In this document: positions 11,841 through 25,000 of the stretch, one piece after another
Layout of the letters: every line of letters starts with the position of its first letter
Numbering within the stretch: the first letter of the stretch is position 1
From: Membranipora membranacea
Lineage: Eukaryota > Bryozoa > Gymnolaemata > Cheilostomatida > Membraniporidae
Reading direction: 5' to 3'
Assembly (NCBI GenBank): GCA_914767715.1
Contig: OU612074.1
Location: 2,493,501 to 2,557,500, forward strand
Length of the DNA: 64,000 nt
The notes under the pieces: generated by a model
What the model was told of the DNA's origin: nothing
The model's database searches: none
Seen by the model: the letters and a program-made list of their open reading frames with translations, nothing else
Program-made: the position numbers and the translations under genes

Positions 11841-11853
11841 GTTGCTAAGAAAC
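11841..11853. promoter_or_regulatory. Candidate RFX X-box upstream of CFAP107
   Basis: GTTGCTAAGAAAC fits the X-box pattern RYYNYY-N(1-3)-RRNRAC bound by RFX factors, the main regulators of ciliary genes. It lies 111 bases upstream of the CFAP107 start codon, within the usual range for ciliary X-boxes. The site is somewhat asymmetric, so chance cannot be excluded, but position and gene class agree. Confidence 0.55.
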
Positions 11854-11861
11854 AATGATTT

Positions 11862-11873
11862 TGCGCATGCGCA
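11862..11873. promoter_or_regulatory. NRF-1-type palindrome upstream of CFAP107
   Basis: TGCGCATGCGCA is a perfect 12-base palindrome matching the NRF-1 consensus YGCGCAYGCGCR. It is 9 bases from the X-box in otherwise AT-rich DNA, which makes a chance match less likely and marks this as the probable core promoter. Confidence 0.6.
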
Positions 11874-13104
11874 AATACAATACATTTGGGATTTCCAAAA
11901 TGCACAGAGTTTTCTAATTGGGATTCTATATCAAAACTACCTGATTTTACCAGCTGTGTGATTGTAACAGACACCGATTTCCACAAAATAGGGATGCTAC
12001 TAATAAAGTTCAAAAACTTTAAAGGAGGGTTGCTGTGGGCATATCATACTAGAAGCTGTATATCCAACCCAAGCAAATTTCCTGTCATAATACAATAGAC
12101 TTTGACCCATAACAAGGACTACAGAGATCAATATCACATAAAAGGCAACGGCAAAGCTCAAACTGTAAGTCCTAATATGAAATCTGTGACTTATATGTAT
12201 GATTGCTTGACTAAGTTGGGTTGATCACAAAGGTTTACCATATCATATACCTTATGTGGGCCGAGTCTCTGATTAAAGGCATCAACTTTATGTTCATCAT
12301 GATTCTGTTCTCAAAACCTTCGTTGATCTTGAAATACATACAAAAATTCAATTTGCGATTCTTTGAACATTTCTGTGCAAACACCATGGCATCTAAAACA
12401 CCTCACTTCCTTCAAACAACAAATTATATTAGATAGTTGAGCATTCAGTTTAATGACTTATAATTCTATAAAAAAAACCAGCTACACATGACGACAATAT
12501 GAATCTGCTGTATATATTATACTATTTAAAGGCCATCAGTCAGGGGAGACAAAAATTATAACGGAAATTTGATTGAGGCACACTCTGCTTGCTAATAACA
12601 ATCCAAATCAACAAAACCATCATTAAAACAATGGGAAGGAATATAAAGTTCACAATAAAAATGACAAAAAAATCTTAAATCTAAGGTTACTTAGGTGATA
12701 TAATGGCAATTCCTGCGTTAAGAGTTGTCTCCTAACTCTTAGCACCTACATGTAATACACAATGACAACAAACGACTCTATTGTATCACCAAAATTTACA
12801 TGAGTGGGGGCCAGGGGAGGGGAAGAGGGGGCAAATGTGAGCATCGTTTTTAATGTCCTCTTTACGAAATAATATGTAGAAGAAAGTTATACAAGTGTGA
12901 CACTGGATACAAAAATAAATTATCAAATTAGATACAGTATTTTGATCTTTGAATGATCTTTGCTAGAGAACATTGAGTGACAGAGCGTTACGTCAGAGCA
13001 TTACATCAAAACATTAAGTCATGGTCTATAATCAGCCTACACCATATGTTCATATTTGTAGTCAGAATCAGGAAGGTGACGTTTACAGCCTAGTATCTCA
13101 TGTA

Positions 13105-16100
13105 TCACAGGAACACAGGCTTTTGATTAGGGTCTTCTTGGCCAGGATCTTGTCTAAATTGAACTTTGTTATGTTGTGGTGCCCCTCTGTTTGTATCTCC
13201 GACTACGTAAAATGTTTTATTGCCTCCACTAATAGATTGAGGAAGACCGGGTCTCTGAGTTACAAACCTTGTGGGCAGCGTACTGTGCGCCCCTTGATGT
13301 TGAGGCTGAGCAGATGGACCAAAGTCTAAATTACTGTTCATGTTATTGTCATACATACCAGAGGAAAAGTCTCTCTGAGTATTTGGGTGCATTCTGATCG
13401 GTGGTGGTGCCTGGTTCTGACGACCCCGTCCACCAAATGTATGAAAAGCCTGGGTTGAATATGGAGGGGATGTTGGTGACGTAGTGTTTGACTGTGACAT
13501 TGCATGGTTAGGCATGCGATGTTGATAAACAGGTATCCTGGAGACCATAGAATGTCCGCTGCTTGTTGGTGATACTAAATGAAGAGGTGCAGCGTAGTTC
13601 ACAGGTCTTGTATTTACGGCAATATGACCAGGTAACGTAGCCACACCTGAGTTACCAGCATTCGCATTACGAGGTACAGGAAATGGTCGAGGACCCCCGG
13701 CATACTGTCGTGTGTAGCCAGGATTGAAGGCTATTCTATCATCAGGTGATCTCGGTGATTTTGGCATCTGCCTATCTAGATGTGTGATAGGTATCTGAAC
13801 AGAACCATCTGGTAGATGGGAGTAAGCTGCCATAACCTCAGTACTAGCAGATCTAGGAGGTGGGGTGGGTGGCTGACGTGCCTTTGTCTCAACAAAGCTG
13901 TTCTGTGGAGACAGACCTTTGTTACCACGGAAACCAGCAGACCTAACATACATGTGTGAATTCTCTGCATCTATATCAGGAGATTTACTAATAGAGCGAC
14001 TTCTGTCTCGATCGTCCAGAGATTGCTCCAGTCCCTTCTCAAAGAATGAGTTAGTACCGCCGTGAGCACCTGGTGGTAACGGCAGGTTAGTGTCAGCTGG
14101 AGAAGGCCTCGAATTATCCTCCTCTTCGGAGAGGTCTAGCTTCAGTTCAACAACATCTATACTACTCAAGTCACTGGCTACACCGTCACTATTACGGGGC
14201 GGTTGACTATGCCTCGCACCCCCTTCAGAGCTTGACTTCTGACGTAAATACTCAGCAGACAGAGTAGCTGCCGCTTGTCGAGCTGGGTCAGCAAAGTTAG
14301 TCTGCCTACCAGGATGAGGACTACCATTCATAGGCTTCACCTCTTCACCAGCCGACGACAATGACCTTCTAGAGTATGACTCATTGGCTGCGTTATTAGA
14401 CCCCACAGAGCTCCTGCTGGCCTTCCTGGATCCTCTCATCTGTACATTAGTTCTGGGTTTGACAGCGACATCAGACTGAAGAGCCGACATGCTCTGGTAA
14501 TCTTCTGGTGGTATGGCCATCACATGGTTATTCATAGGACTGGATGGTTGATTGTCGTACACACTAGCAAAGCTGCTCTGAGATACTAAGTGTTTAGGTA
14601 CATTACTAAGACGCTTCTGTGCCACTCCGTTTGATGTATTTGATTGTTCTAAAGAGCTGGGGTTATTTACACCCTGGAAACAAAAATATACAACTTCACA
14701 GCAATCTTAGAGTAACATATAGCAAAGATCAGTCAATCAGGGGATGTTCTATTTGGGAGTGAGCTTTCGATCATCAATCAAAGGAAACAACAAGGAATGT
14801 TGAGGGATTGAGGCCATCGAGCCCCAACAATTTTGATTTAATCCAAAATAAACACTTTGGGTCACATGCGCATATGTTTGTTTAATATTCAGGCAGAACT
14901 AGCACAGTAAATAACGGTGACCCTATCCACTGAGAGAATCTATATTCCGGTATTTTAGTCTTTAGTCATACAGCCTTTTTTTGCATTATCGAATTTAATT
15001 GAGCTATGAAATATTAGTTTCTAGAATCTGTTTGTTCTCAGTGAGTGGTGAGTAACACACATTAGACAGGGTGTGGGATGAAACACAAGCGACACACGCA
15101 CACAGACACACAGAGGTTACAATAATCGTGCAAACTTTTAATCAGAAAATTACGGTGTTACTGTGCAGTGTATAAGATTGAAGGGCAGAAAAAGTACTAG
15201 AGTTGTCCTCCCATTTTAAACTTGTTTGCAAAGGTACCAAAATAATTAGTTATATTCAGGTTTCAACTGATGTGACGGCAATTTCAATTATCAAAAGGCA
15301 GGGAAAATCAAATTTGTTTAGTATTAATTCAAAAAGCTATTGCAAAATTGATTATTTTGGAAAAATAGGGGCTGATTTTAAAGGCAAGAAGAAGGTTTGG
15401 GTTAATCATTACAGAGTAGACTAGTCTGAGAAGAGATAGCTAGGGATAGCGAGACTAGTATACACATGTCTGACAGCAGTAGAGTGGTGGGGACTCGGTC
15501 TAACCACCACTAATACTAGACAACTGAACCGGTGTTTGGGTGCATTACCTTTGTCACACTATGGCTTGCGATGTATATGCAGGAATGGTCTGAAGCAGAG
15601 CAATTGAAAAACAACATTCACATTGACTGTTTGTGTGTGGAGCTTATAGCAACAACAGGTGGAACAAGCAATCCTTCCCCCAACAGGTGGAACAAGCGAT
15701 CCTTCCCCCAACAGGTGGAACAAGCGATCCTTCCCCAGTACAGCACAGCATAAACATGGTTATATTGACCAGCGCATGCTTATTGAAAAGGATATACCCG
15801 CAACTTTTGATGTCATATAGTGATAACCCAAACAGACATTACAAGTACACACAAGTTAGGGGCGGATAACTCATGATATAACAATATCAAAGCGTTGTGC
15901 CAAATACCGCAAAGCCACAAAGTGTGTAATGGGTATATGAACAGTTATAAGGTGAATATGGCTGTGCCTAACAAAAAAAACAAAACATTACTGAGAAAAC
16001 TTCATCTGAAAATTAAACTAGGTCAGACTAGATTTTGGGAGTGTTGGGACTTGTTTTGGTCACCTTTGTTTCAGTTGCAGTTTTCTAGTAATGTAACTTA

Positions 16101-19100
16101 ATGGATTAGGCAAACATGAGACAACAATAATCTGTGAATACACGGCATTACTAACTCTAAATCTAGCATTTCCAAGCTGTGTAAAAGTTAGCCAACCATC
16201 AGCAAACTGTTTGGGCACGAAACAAATACCGATATAAGTAAAGTGTAACCTTATTCTGGTTGAAAATTTGAGTTTTAAAGAGTCCCAAGAAGTTGGGACA
16301 AAGAATATGAGCTGGTTGTTTAATTTGAAGCTTGAAAAGACTAGACTGAAGCTAGTAATGGGGTGAGAAAAGGCCAATTAGCAAACTAGAAGCATACATA
16401 GTTTGATCAGATCATCATAGACATGTAGATAACTCGCCGGCACTGACATAATTGTCAGACCCAGTAGTTTTCATGTCTATGGCACTGGAAGTTGGATCAG
16501 GCTCAGCGTGATCAATGCTGAGACCATTGAGTATTGTCTGAAAATAGTCATAATTACAAAAGCCTTATGGTAAAATCAGCCAGTCATAGCTTCTCAGTAA
16601 ACTCAAAAAAGAGCAAATCAAATGAAAAAACAAATGCGGAGGAGGAATTTCTTGGACAAGAAATGGAGTTTGAGCATTGAGCCAGGCTCTACCTATCACC
16701 CAGTAAAGCACAATAACGACATAGCTGGACGAGAGAGCGAGTGCCGGGCAGGGGAGGTAAACTACCCAAATCTACCAGTACACAAGGCTCAGGTGATCTC
16801 TCAATAACGTATATTATTATAAAAGAGTCATTGACAGAGGTATCGGATCTCGGAGCTGCCCTCCCCTCCCTTTATGGATGACGGTTTGCCTAATGAACTT
16901 TAATTTAATGGCTAAGGTTACCAAACATATCACTCAGAGGTTTTTGGCATTTTAAACCCAAAATCATATTATTTTTAAAATATCTAGTATCAAATATGTA
17001 TGAAATGCTAAAACGTCAGCAAATTGAGACTTGTATCATCCAAACCCTTATTTTACTATTGCCATATCACATCTACTTACCCCCCCCCCCCACCTCCTCC
17101 CACTCATCCTACATTAAAACCATGTTTAAATGTAAGATGTTTATATTTACAAACAGATTGACTGAGCCTGGACCATTGGATGACACAATGTAATTTAATT
17201 AAACACATGACACAATGTAATATGGTATAGATGAGCGCTCATGCATTTAGTAGTATTTGTGTAACAATCAACATAACAACCAGGTAAACGTGAGACATAC
17301 TGGCAGAGCATTTGCTTTCCGGACCACAAATTTTGTCAAAGAAATTCAAAGTAAATTCCAAACACTGCAATAATTGTTTGTGACAGGCAAAATACACCAT
17401 AAAGCAGCAGCCCACAGCCTATATTTTCTATCAATGTCATCAGGACCATGATTGATCAGAAGGAAAGAACTTCGTCTAATCACAATAATTTTCTTTTTCG
17501 AAAATATTTCTTGAAGTAAAGTTCAACATTATAATGGTCAGAAAAGCAAACACACTTTGAGCGACTAGCCTGCCACCAAATATGCACATGGTGATAACAT
17601 TCAAGGTTTGAAGGTGGAATGACCAAAATTTGAAGCATTCTCAGGATTGTTGAGGAAATAACATTAAATTATGAGACCATGCATGAAGAAGAAAACAGAG
17701 AAATTCTCTAAGCCTATTTTTTACTTTGATAACAGTGAACAAGTGAATTTTATTGGAATTGCGGGCCGAAGTGGAACAACATGTGCTGAAAGTCTAGGCG
17801 AATCATCAAACATTGGCTCAACAGACCACCATTTTGAGAGTAAAAAGCTTTCTCCATTGATGGGAAAATTTTGACTGAGGACAAATTCCATCAACAGCTT
17901 GATACAAAGCTGAAGTTCAGAGATTATCTACCCCTTATAATACTTATAATACTGCTGTACACTTTCATGATGGGAAAATAAGGAGCCTACCAAACTTTAG
18001 TTAGGAGTCAAAGCTTCACTTGACGCACATGTATATGTCATTATCACACATTAGGGCATAAGATACTTAACTATGTTAGCTAGTCTGTTATCTTTTATAG
18101 AGACAAGACTGACACAGCCAGTCAAATTCAACACTTTTTTCATGCATTCAAAATTCCCGTAATGCAACCATCTAGCAACGGATACAGGTCATAGATATTA
18201 AATCCTACCCTTGACCTGATCTCCATAGGGGCACAAGACAATCACATTGTGTGATATTGCTGTATGCCGACGCAGTGACATCAATGAGCGAGGTCTGAGA
18301 TTTAACAAAAAGGTTGGGTAAGCTCCGCAAATGAAAGTGTTCAGCAGTAGGTTGAACCTGCACAATTTTCTCCAGTATAAAATGGGACTGTCATTTCTCG
18401 TACAATCCCTATTGGCTTAACAATTAAATTCATATCAAACCTTCTAAATTATCTACCGTTAGAACTTACCGTTGGTTGGTCATTAATATGAAGCTGAGCT
18501 TTCTGTCGCTGTATTAGCTCTTCCTCAGTGGGGTACGTCACACAGCCAAATGGTTTCTGAGGTATCTCATCATTTGTCTGTGGTCGGGGCGGTACATCGA
18601 CCCGAGATCGCCTCAGCTCCTCCATATTAGCCTGAGGAGATATTGTACTTGGGTACATTTCATATACCGACAGCATTTTGATAAAGTAAGTCGGTCACGT
18701 TGATGATATATAGGATTTAGATATCATTAGGGCATTTTCACGGTTAAGTGAAAACGAGGCTATGCATGCCAGCCCGCTAACCAAGGGTATCACAAAAACA
18801 TCTGATTGTCTTATCAGTATCAAGAACTGAAACACATACAGCTGTGTGCTGCTGCAGTTTGCAACACTCATGGCGTTTTCAGTGCAGCTTTCTATTAAAA
18901 ACTCCATGAGTATATAGGAGATCTCAGAAATTTCAACTTTTGTGCAGTTATTTTCAGAATATGATCTTCACAATCAGGGAAGGACCTTGATGATACAAGT
19001 GATTATATTGATAGGTCCTTGTAATAGAAGGAATTCATTTGAATATATACAGTACATGGCTACACAATAGAAAAAAAAAATTTTACAAACTATTAAGAGT

Positions 19101-22031
19101 TATCCTCTCTCTGAACCAAAAGCTCAGAGAGTGGGTAACTCCCAGAAAAAAAGCATTAGATATTAACAGCTCTGGTACTATCCACAGTATCAAACTCACT
19201 TGTAATTCTAATAGAACAGCGTCATCATCTAGTCCAAAGTCTTTCTCTAGATCATGTTGTAGAAAATGTACAAAATTCTCCATCTGCATACTCAATAACT
19301 TCTCTGTGGAACAAAACAGAAAAAATTATTACGGGGGAGATAAGTCCGAATTAGAAAATCATTCTATTTCACAACATCTCACACTATTCCCAATTTGGTA
19401 GCTCAATAACATGAATGTAAACGCAGGGCATTAATACCGGCATGAATTTGACAGTTGACTGCAAGTTATCAACCTCAAGACTTGCTTACTAAACATTGAG
19501 AAGTGCATAGCCATATCCTAGACCTAGTCATTCATTTGCTTAATTTCATGGTATTTTCATTCGGCTGCGTTCCCAAATCTGTCACTGATCAACTTAAGGT
19601 TATGCAGTGAGGGAGTTGGAAACCAGACCACTGGCAGGTTTCCTTCCCTCAGAATGTTATCATGTTTTGAACAACTTGAAATTAGACGTTCCCTTACATA
19701 GCCTAAGAAATTTGCATTGTGATCACAATGACAGAGATGTGACTGGAGGGACTTCTTTAGAGTAGCGATGAAAGATATTCCATCATTTCCACTGAAAAGA
19801 AGTTAAGGTCATATAACCTGTTCTTTTTGGATAGTATCTACATGGCCCGGGAGACAATCACAAATCTTACTCACTCCTATGAACTTTGAAGATAGTAAAT
19901 GCCATGGGTATAAGAATTCTCTCTCCGTCTAACATAAATACATCCCATAAACGTAACGTCAATGTGAACGGTGTCTGCAACAAAACAGAAACAACAACAT
20001 AATCTCAGCGTTTAATATAGCTTATAATTGAAAGCTATAACAATTACACTATTTTGACTTGTCTTTGACAGAGTTTACCAATCAAAGCCATCTTATGTTA
20101 TCTTATCTTACGAACAGCCTTTGCCACAGACACTGATATAAACTTGATGATTATATAGTCAGCATTAACACATACATAGGCCAGCTATGATAGTGGCAGA
20201 TATGGATTGCTGTAAAGAGGGTCATGGATTGCACATTTACACTGAGATTTCACGAGTTCAAGCCTGATCATATCTCAAAAAAACAGGCTAACCAGTTTTA
20301 TAGGCAGTTGGGGTAGGTGGAGAGGATGAAGATGGGGTCATGTATACAACATTGTCAACATAGCAAAGAGTCACAACATTGATGTGATGTATCACTACTG
20401 ACTTACCCTGTCTAGAAAACACTGCATGAACCATTTGATGGCATAGAGACTTGCTGGTATCATATTGGCATTCTAAAATAGATGATAGGTAATAGTAAAT
20501 AACAGTGTGAAGCAAAACTACACTACAATTTATGGCCTAGCTATGGGTAAATGGGAGTTGCCCTTCCTCTATTTCCTCAATGGATACAACTCTTTATCTC
20601 AATATACTGTCGAGTATGGCTTTGAGACGCTTTATGATCAATATAATGGCTAGTTAGGCGGGAATGTGGAATGCTGACCAGAAGAGTTATTTGAAATACT
20701 GGTTTACAGTTTTATCATTCTGTGAGAAAGGGTAAAGAAACTTGACCAAAAGCCATCTCACCATAAATTTGTATATTTTCTTCATATTTTTCTTGAGTAC
20801 GCCTTCAAAGTGATTTTGAAATCGCATCAGCTTTGGAAAACCGGGAATAAATAAGCCTGTAAAATATAGATAAAATTTCAGTGTGGAACAAAACTATTCC
20901 TACTGCAATAATGCCAAGGAAACAGAAAGCCTTACCAATAAGATTTTATAAGATGTTATACCAGCATGTTTACTTCCATTCAACACTACCATGTTTGATT
21001 GTATATCATTCATGAAATGTGAGAGATTTCCAGAATCCACGTAAGTTGGTATTACAACATCAGGTTGTTTGTTACAAACAGCTCAAAATTAAAAATTAAA
21101 TTCAAAAGCATATTACCTAGGATTGGGAAGTTTATAGAAGTTGATTATTGTAATGCTTCACTCAGACTTCCCACTCCTTTCCTGGGCATCATTGTTATCA
21201 TAATTGATTGTTTGATGTATCGACTGATTAATTAGCTATCACAAACATTAAATGTTGCAAGAAAATGGTCCATATATTTCCTCATAAAAAGAGCTTGATA
21301 CAAGTGTATGGAATTTCGGTTTTAGAAAAAGAATCTCATTACGCATGATGCATATTTGTCTCAAATCAATATAATATCTTTGCATTACTTACCATGCATG
21401 GCGTGTTTTTTATCAGTGAGAAGCTGAGATAGACCCCAGAATGCCTCCTCCTCATCCATATACATGAGAAGTAGAGCTGCTATCTGTGACATTCCCTGAC
21501 AGTAACCTACCTCTGTATTATACATTGAGTACGCAGCTAATACATGAAATAAATGCTTCTGTCTGTAAATAAAGTCAACCAGATTATCATACAGTAGTGA
21601 AGAAAGACAAGGACAAACTAATTTGTGGGCTTGCGGAGAGGTGAGCCAGCATTATGTTGTGTAGTCCTATAAAGCTCCTTTGCGCAACTTTATTTTATCT
21701 CATTATCATGCATTTCAATTGACTCAATTTGGAGTTTCCCTTCTTTTGTAAAATAAGGTGCGTTTTGGCCAAATGGTCTGCATGTAGACTTACTTGATAC
21801 CGAATCTTTCTCTGAACATGATGTGATTTCTGTAAGTTCTGTTGACGTCTAAGTCTATCTGTCTGATATCAGGTGATGTAGTACGGGCTCGCTCTCTCAT
21901 CTGTTCATATACTCCTCTCTATAAAAAATATCAGACAGTGAGGTATTATATATATGTATATATATATATATATATACATCTCAAAAGAGACAGTGAGGGG
22001 ATAAATATATATTTATACATATAAGCACCAG

Positions 22032-22070
<39 letters not shown>

Positions 22071-25000
22071 AATTTGAATTTAACTGGATAAAGACTATAA
22101 TAACAGTCAGGTTGGCACAATAGAACCCAGGAAGAATCCTACTCCTTGGTGGAACGAATGTGGAGATCAGAATGTGTAAAGGCATGTCTAATATTGCATC
22201 ATATCATCAAAATATAATATGAAGAGCAATTACTAGGATACTAACTGCCAAAAAAACATCATTGTATTAATAGACAGCAAAGGGCAATATAACATAATAT
22301 AATATAACATAATATATAACTCATAAACAAATAAGTATTGTGTATAATTCTATTCCTAGACTTGTCCACTCCCTGACTTTAGGGGGACAACTCCTCAAAT
22401 CCTCCGATAATTATCCAAAAAACACATTATAAAATGTATTATCATTACAGTCCTGTCAGTTAGGCTGCATCCTAGAGTCGTAGTTCAGTTAATAACCCTC
22501 AAAGAGTGCTGTCACAAAACATCAGAAACAGTATTGGAAATTCAATCCCAGTCAATAAGAAGCTTTATGTGAGCATGCATGGAAGATTGTTGATGGTTGA
22601 TTGTGTTGAAATCTGCTTCAATGGAAATAAAAAACAAGATTTGTGAGATAGCAGATAGCTGCATCACATACCTGTGCTGCCTTTAAATCATCTACTTGTA
22701 ATAATCTCTTCCATATTTCACCTCTCCATGAGTCGGGTATTCCTTTCCACACTCGATTTCGTAACTTCTCCATTTTCTGAATAGAGAAATACAAATCAAC
22801 ATTTTAATTATCAGTCATGCTGATAACACAGTATAGTATGATCCCTAAATGATTGAATAAATATTACCCCAGCATCGGGACATAAAAGTTGACATGTTTA
22901 ACCTCAACGCTGGCGTAGGCTGTATTCAGTCATATACCAATTTTCACTGAAGAAGCTCAATAAAACTACCATCAACGACTATGACACTGTGATACCAAAC
23001 GAGGAGCAACTGAAGAAACAACGCAATGTCAGTTAGTTCATTCAAATAAGATGAAGCCTTAAGAAATGCAGTTGTGAAGGCTTTAGTCCGCTTGTCTACA
23101 TTCGTAGTTGCTGCTCCTCTACTGGTCACACTGCAGGTTCTCCGTGCGCCGAGCGTCAGAGGGGGTGACCAATGGAAGGGAGCAACTGGAATGCAGACAA
23201 GTGGACCAAACTTTATCTAAGTATACACAAACATGTTGGGGTCAATCTTATATCCGATGTGAGAAAAACTTATTTAGGGTTGAGATGCTATTATGAGCTG
23301 TGGCACTGTATCTGCTTGATTCCATGATAAGCTGATCTTACATGTTGAGTGAAGGGAAATGAATGTGACCGATTCATTTATAAATTATAAATAATCTGTA
23401 ACAAATCGCTGACTGTTACTCAGTCAGAACAACTGACCTCAGGTCACTCTATTAACTCTATGTTTGTTTATCAGTCATGAGGAATTAAAATAAGCACACA
23501 AAACATAAGCAGCTCATGATGCCTGGCTGCCTACAGCAGACTCATAATATAGTACAGTGCACTCCACTTAATTCAAACCCCTGGGTCCCACCAACTTGTG
23601 TCCTAATTAAGCAGAGTTTGAATTATATGACATTAAATTTGTTGAAATTTGGATGACGGGACCAGTGTCATTCGTCTGAATTAACAAGAGTTCTGAATTA
23701 TAAAGTGTGAAATAAAAGGATTACACTGTAACTTACAGCTGGGTGAGGATTACACTGTAACTTACAGCTGGGTGAGGATTACACTGTAACTTACAGCTGG
23801 GTGAGGATTACACTGTAACTTACAGCTGGGTGAGGATTACACTGTAACTTACAGCTGGGTGAGGATTACACAGTAACTTACAGCTGGGTCAGGATTACAC
23901 TGTAACTTACAGCTGGGTGAGGATTACACAGTAACTTACAGCTGGGTGAGGATTACACTGTAACTTACAGCTGGGTGAGGATTACACTGTAACTTACAGC
24001 TGGGTGAGGATTACACAGTAACTTACAGCTGGGTGAGGATTACACAGTAACTTACAGCTGGGTGATCTCCTATATAGTTCTTATTCCACTCTTTGAACAT
24101 TTTCTCCCATTTAGCTGTTCTTTCTCTCTCCTTGATCTTCTTCTCTGGGGAGTCGTCTGTAAGCACCGGTTCATCACTGAAAGATAAGATGGAAAAGATA
24201 TCATTACCACCCTGTAGGTGTTAAAATAACCACATAATAGTTTAAGCGATTGTGAAAGAATCAGTTCTTTGGTATCATTCTAGTTTTCAGGTTTTCAGTC
24301 TAATTTAGAATAGTATAGCTCGGTTCATAAACAACCTGTGGCCCTGTTTCAACTGGTTTTCATTCAAATATGAGATAAAAAGGTACTTACGTCGTAAAAG
24401 ATTTGTATATACAACCATAAAAATATTAAAAATCTAAAAAGGTATCACAAACCTGATTCTTTCACAATCACCTCAAACCTAAATTATACATATTATTGTG
24501 ATACTATTGAAGAGGTGAATCAATCACAGCGCACGGTAAGTTCACACAATATGGCCACACATTCAACGTAAATAACCAAACAACTTACTGTATGAATCCA
24601 TATCTGTCAGTAGTCTGGTATACTTTGAGTTCTGGATCCTCCCAATCATCTATCTGAGCTCCGGGATCTCGTCCCTAATGGAAGAGATAAATAGAGCAAC
24701 ATATAAACAACCTACACCACCAGTAGGTCCAGCAGACATTTTATAGCAACCCTAAAACCCAATACAGAATTCACATACCCTAGAGCAGTAAAGTATTCAC
24801 AGGAAGAAAGTCTGCCAGGCTTGAGATAACAATCTTTGTGGCTACTCAACCTGATTACTTAACATTAACTTCCACCTTAGCTAAACGATATTGGTCTAGC
24901 TAAAATTAAGCCACCCCCAAACTAACCAAACTCAATTTATTATTGGGAGACTACTTTGACAATTTTGCTGGTTAAAAAAATCGCAAGGTTGAGTCACTCA

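Larger units (their letters stand above)
11731..13104. other. Gap between CFAP107 5' end and USP6NL 3' end
   Basis: Holds the CFAP107 promoter region (X-box and NRF-1-type site at 11841-11873) and the USP6NL 3' UTR. A possible variant poly(A) hexamer ATTAAA on the minus strand is near 12848. No additional gene was recognised. Confidence 0.5.
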
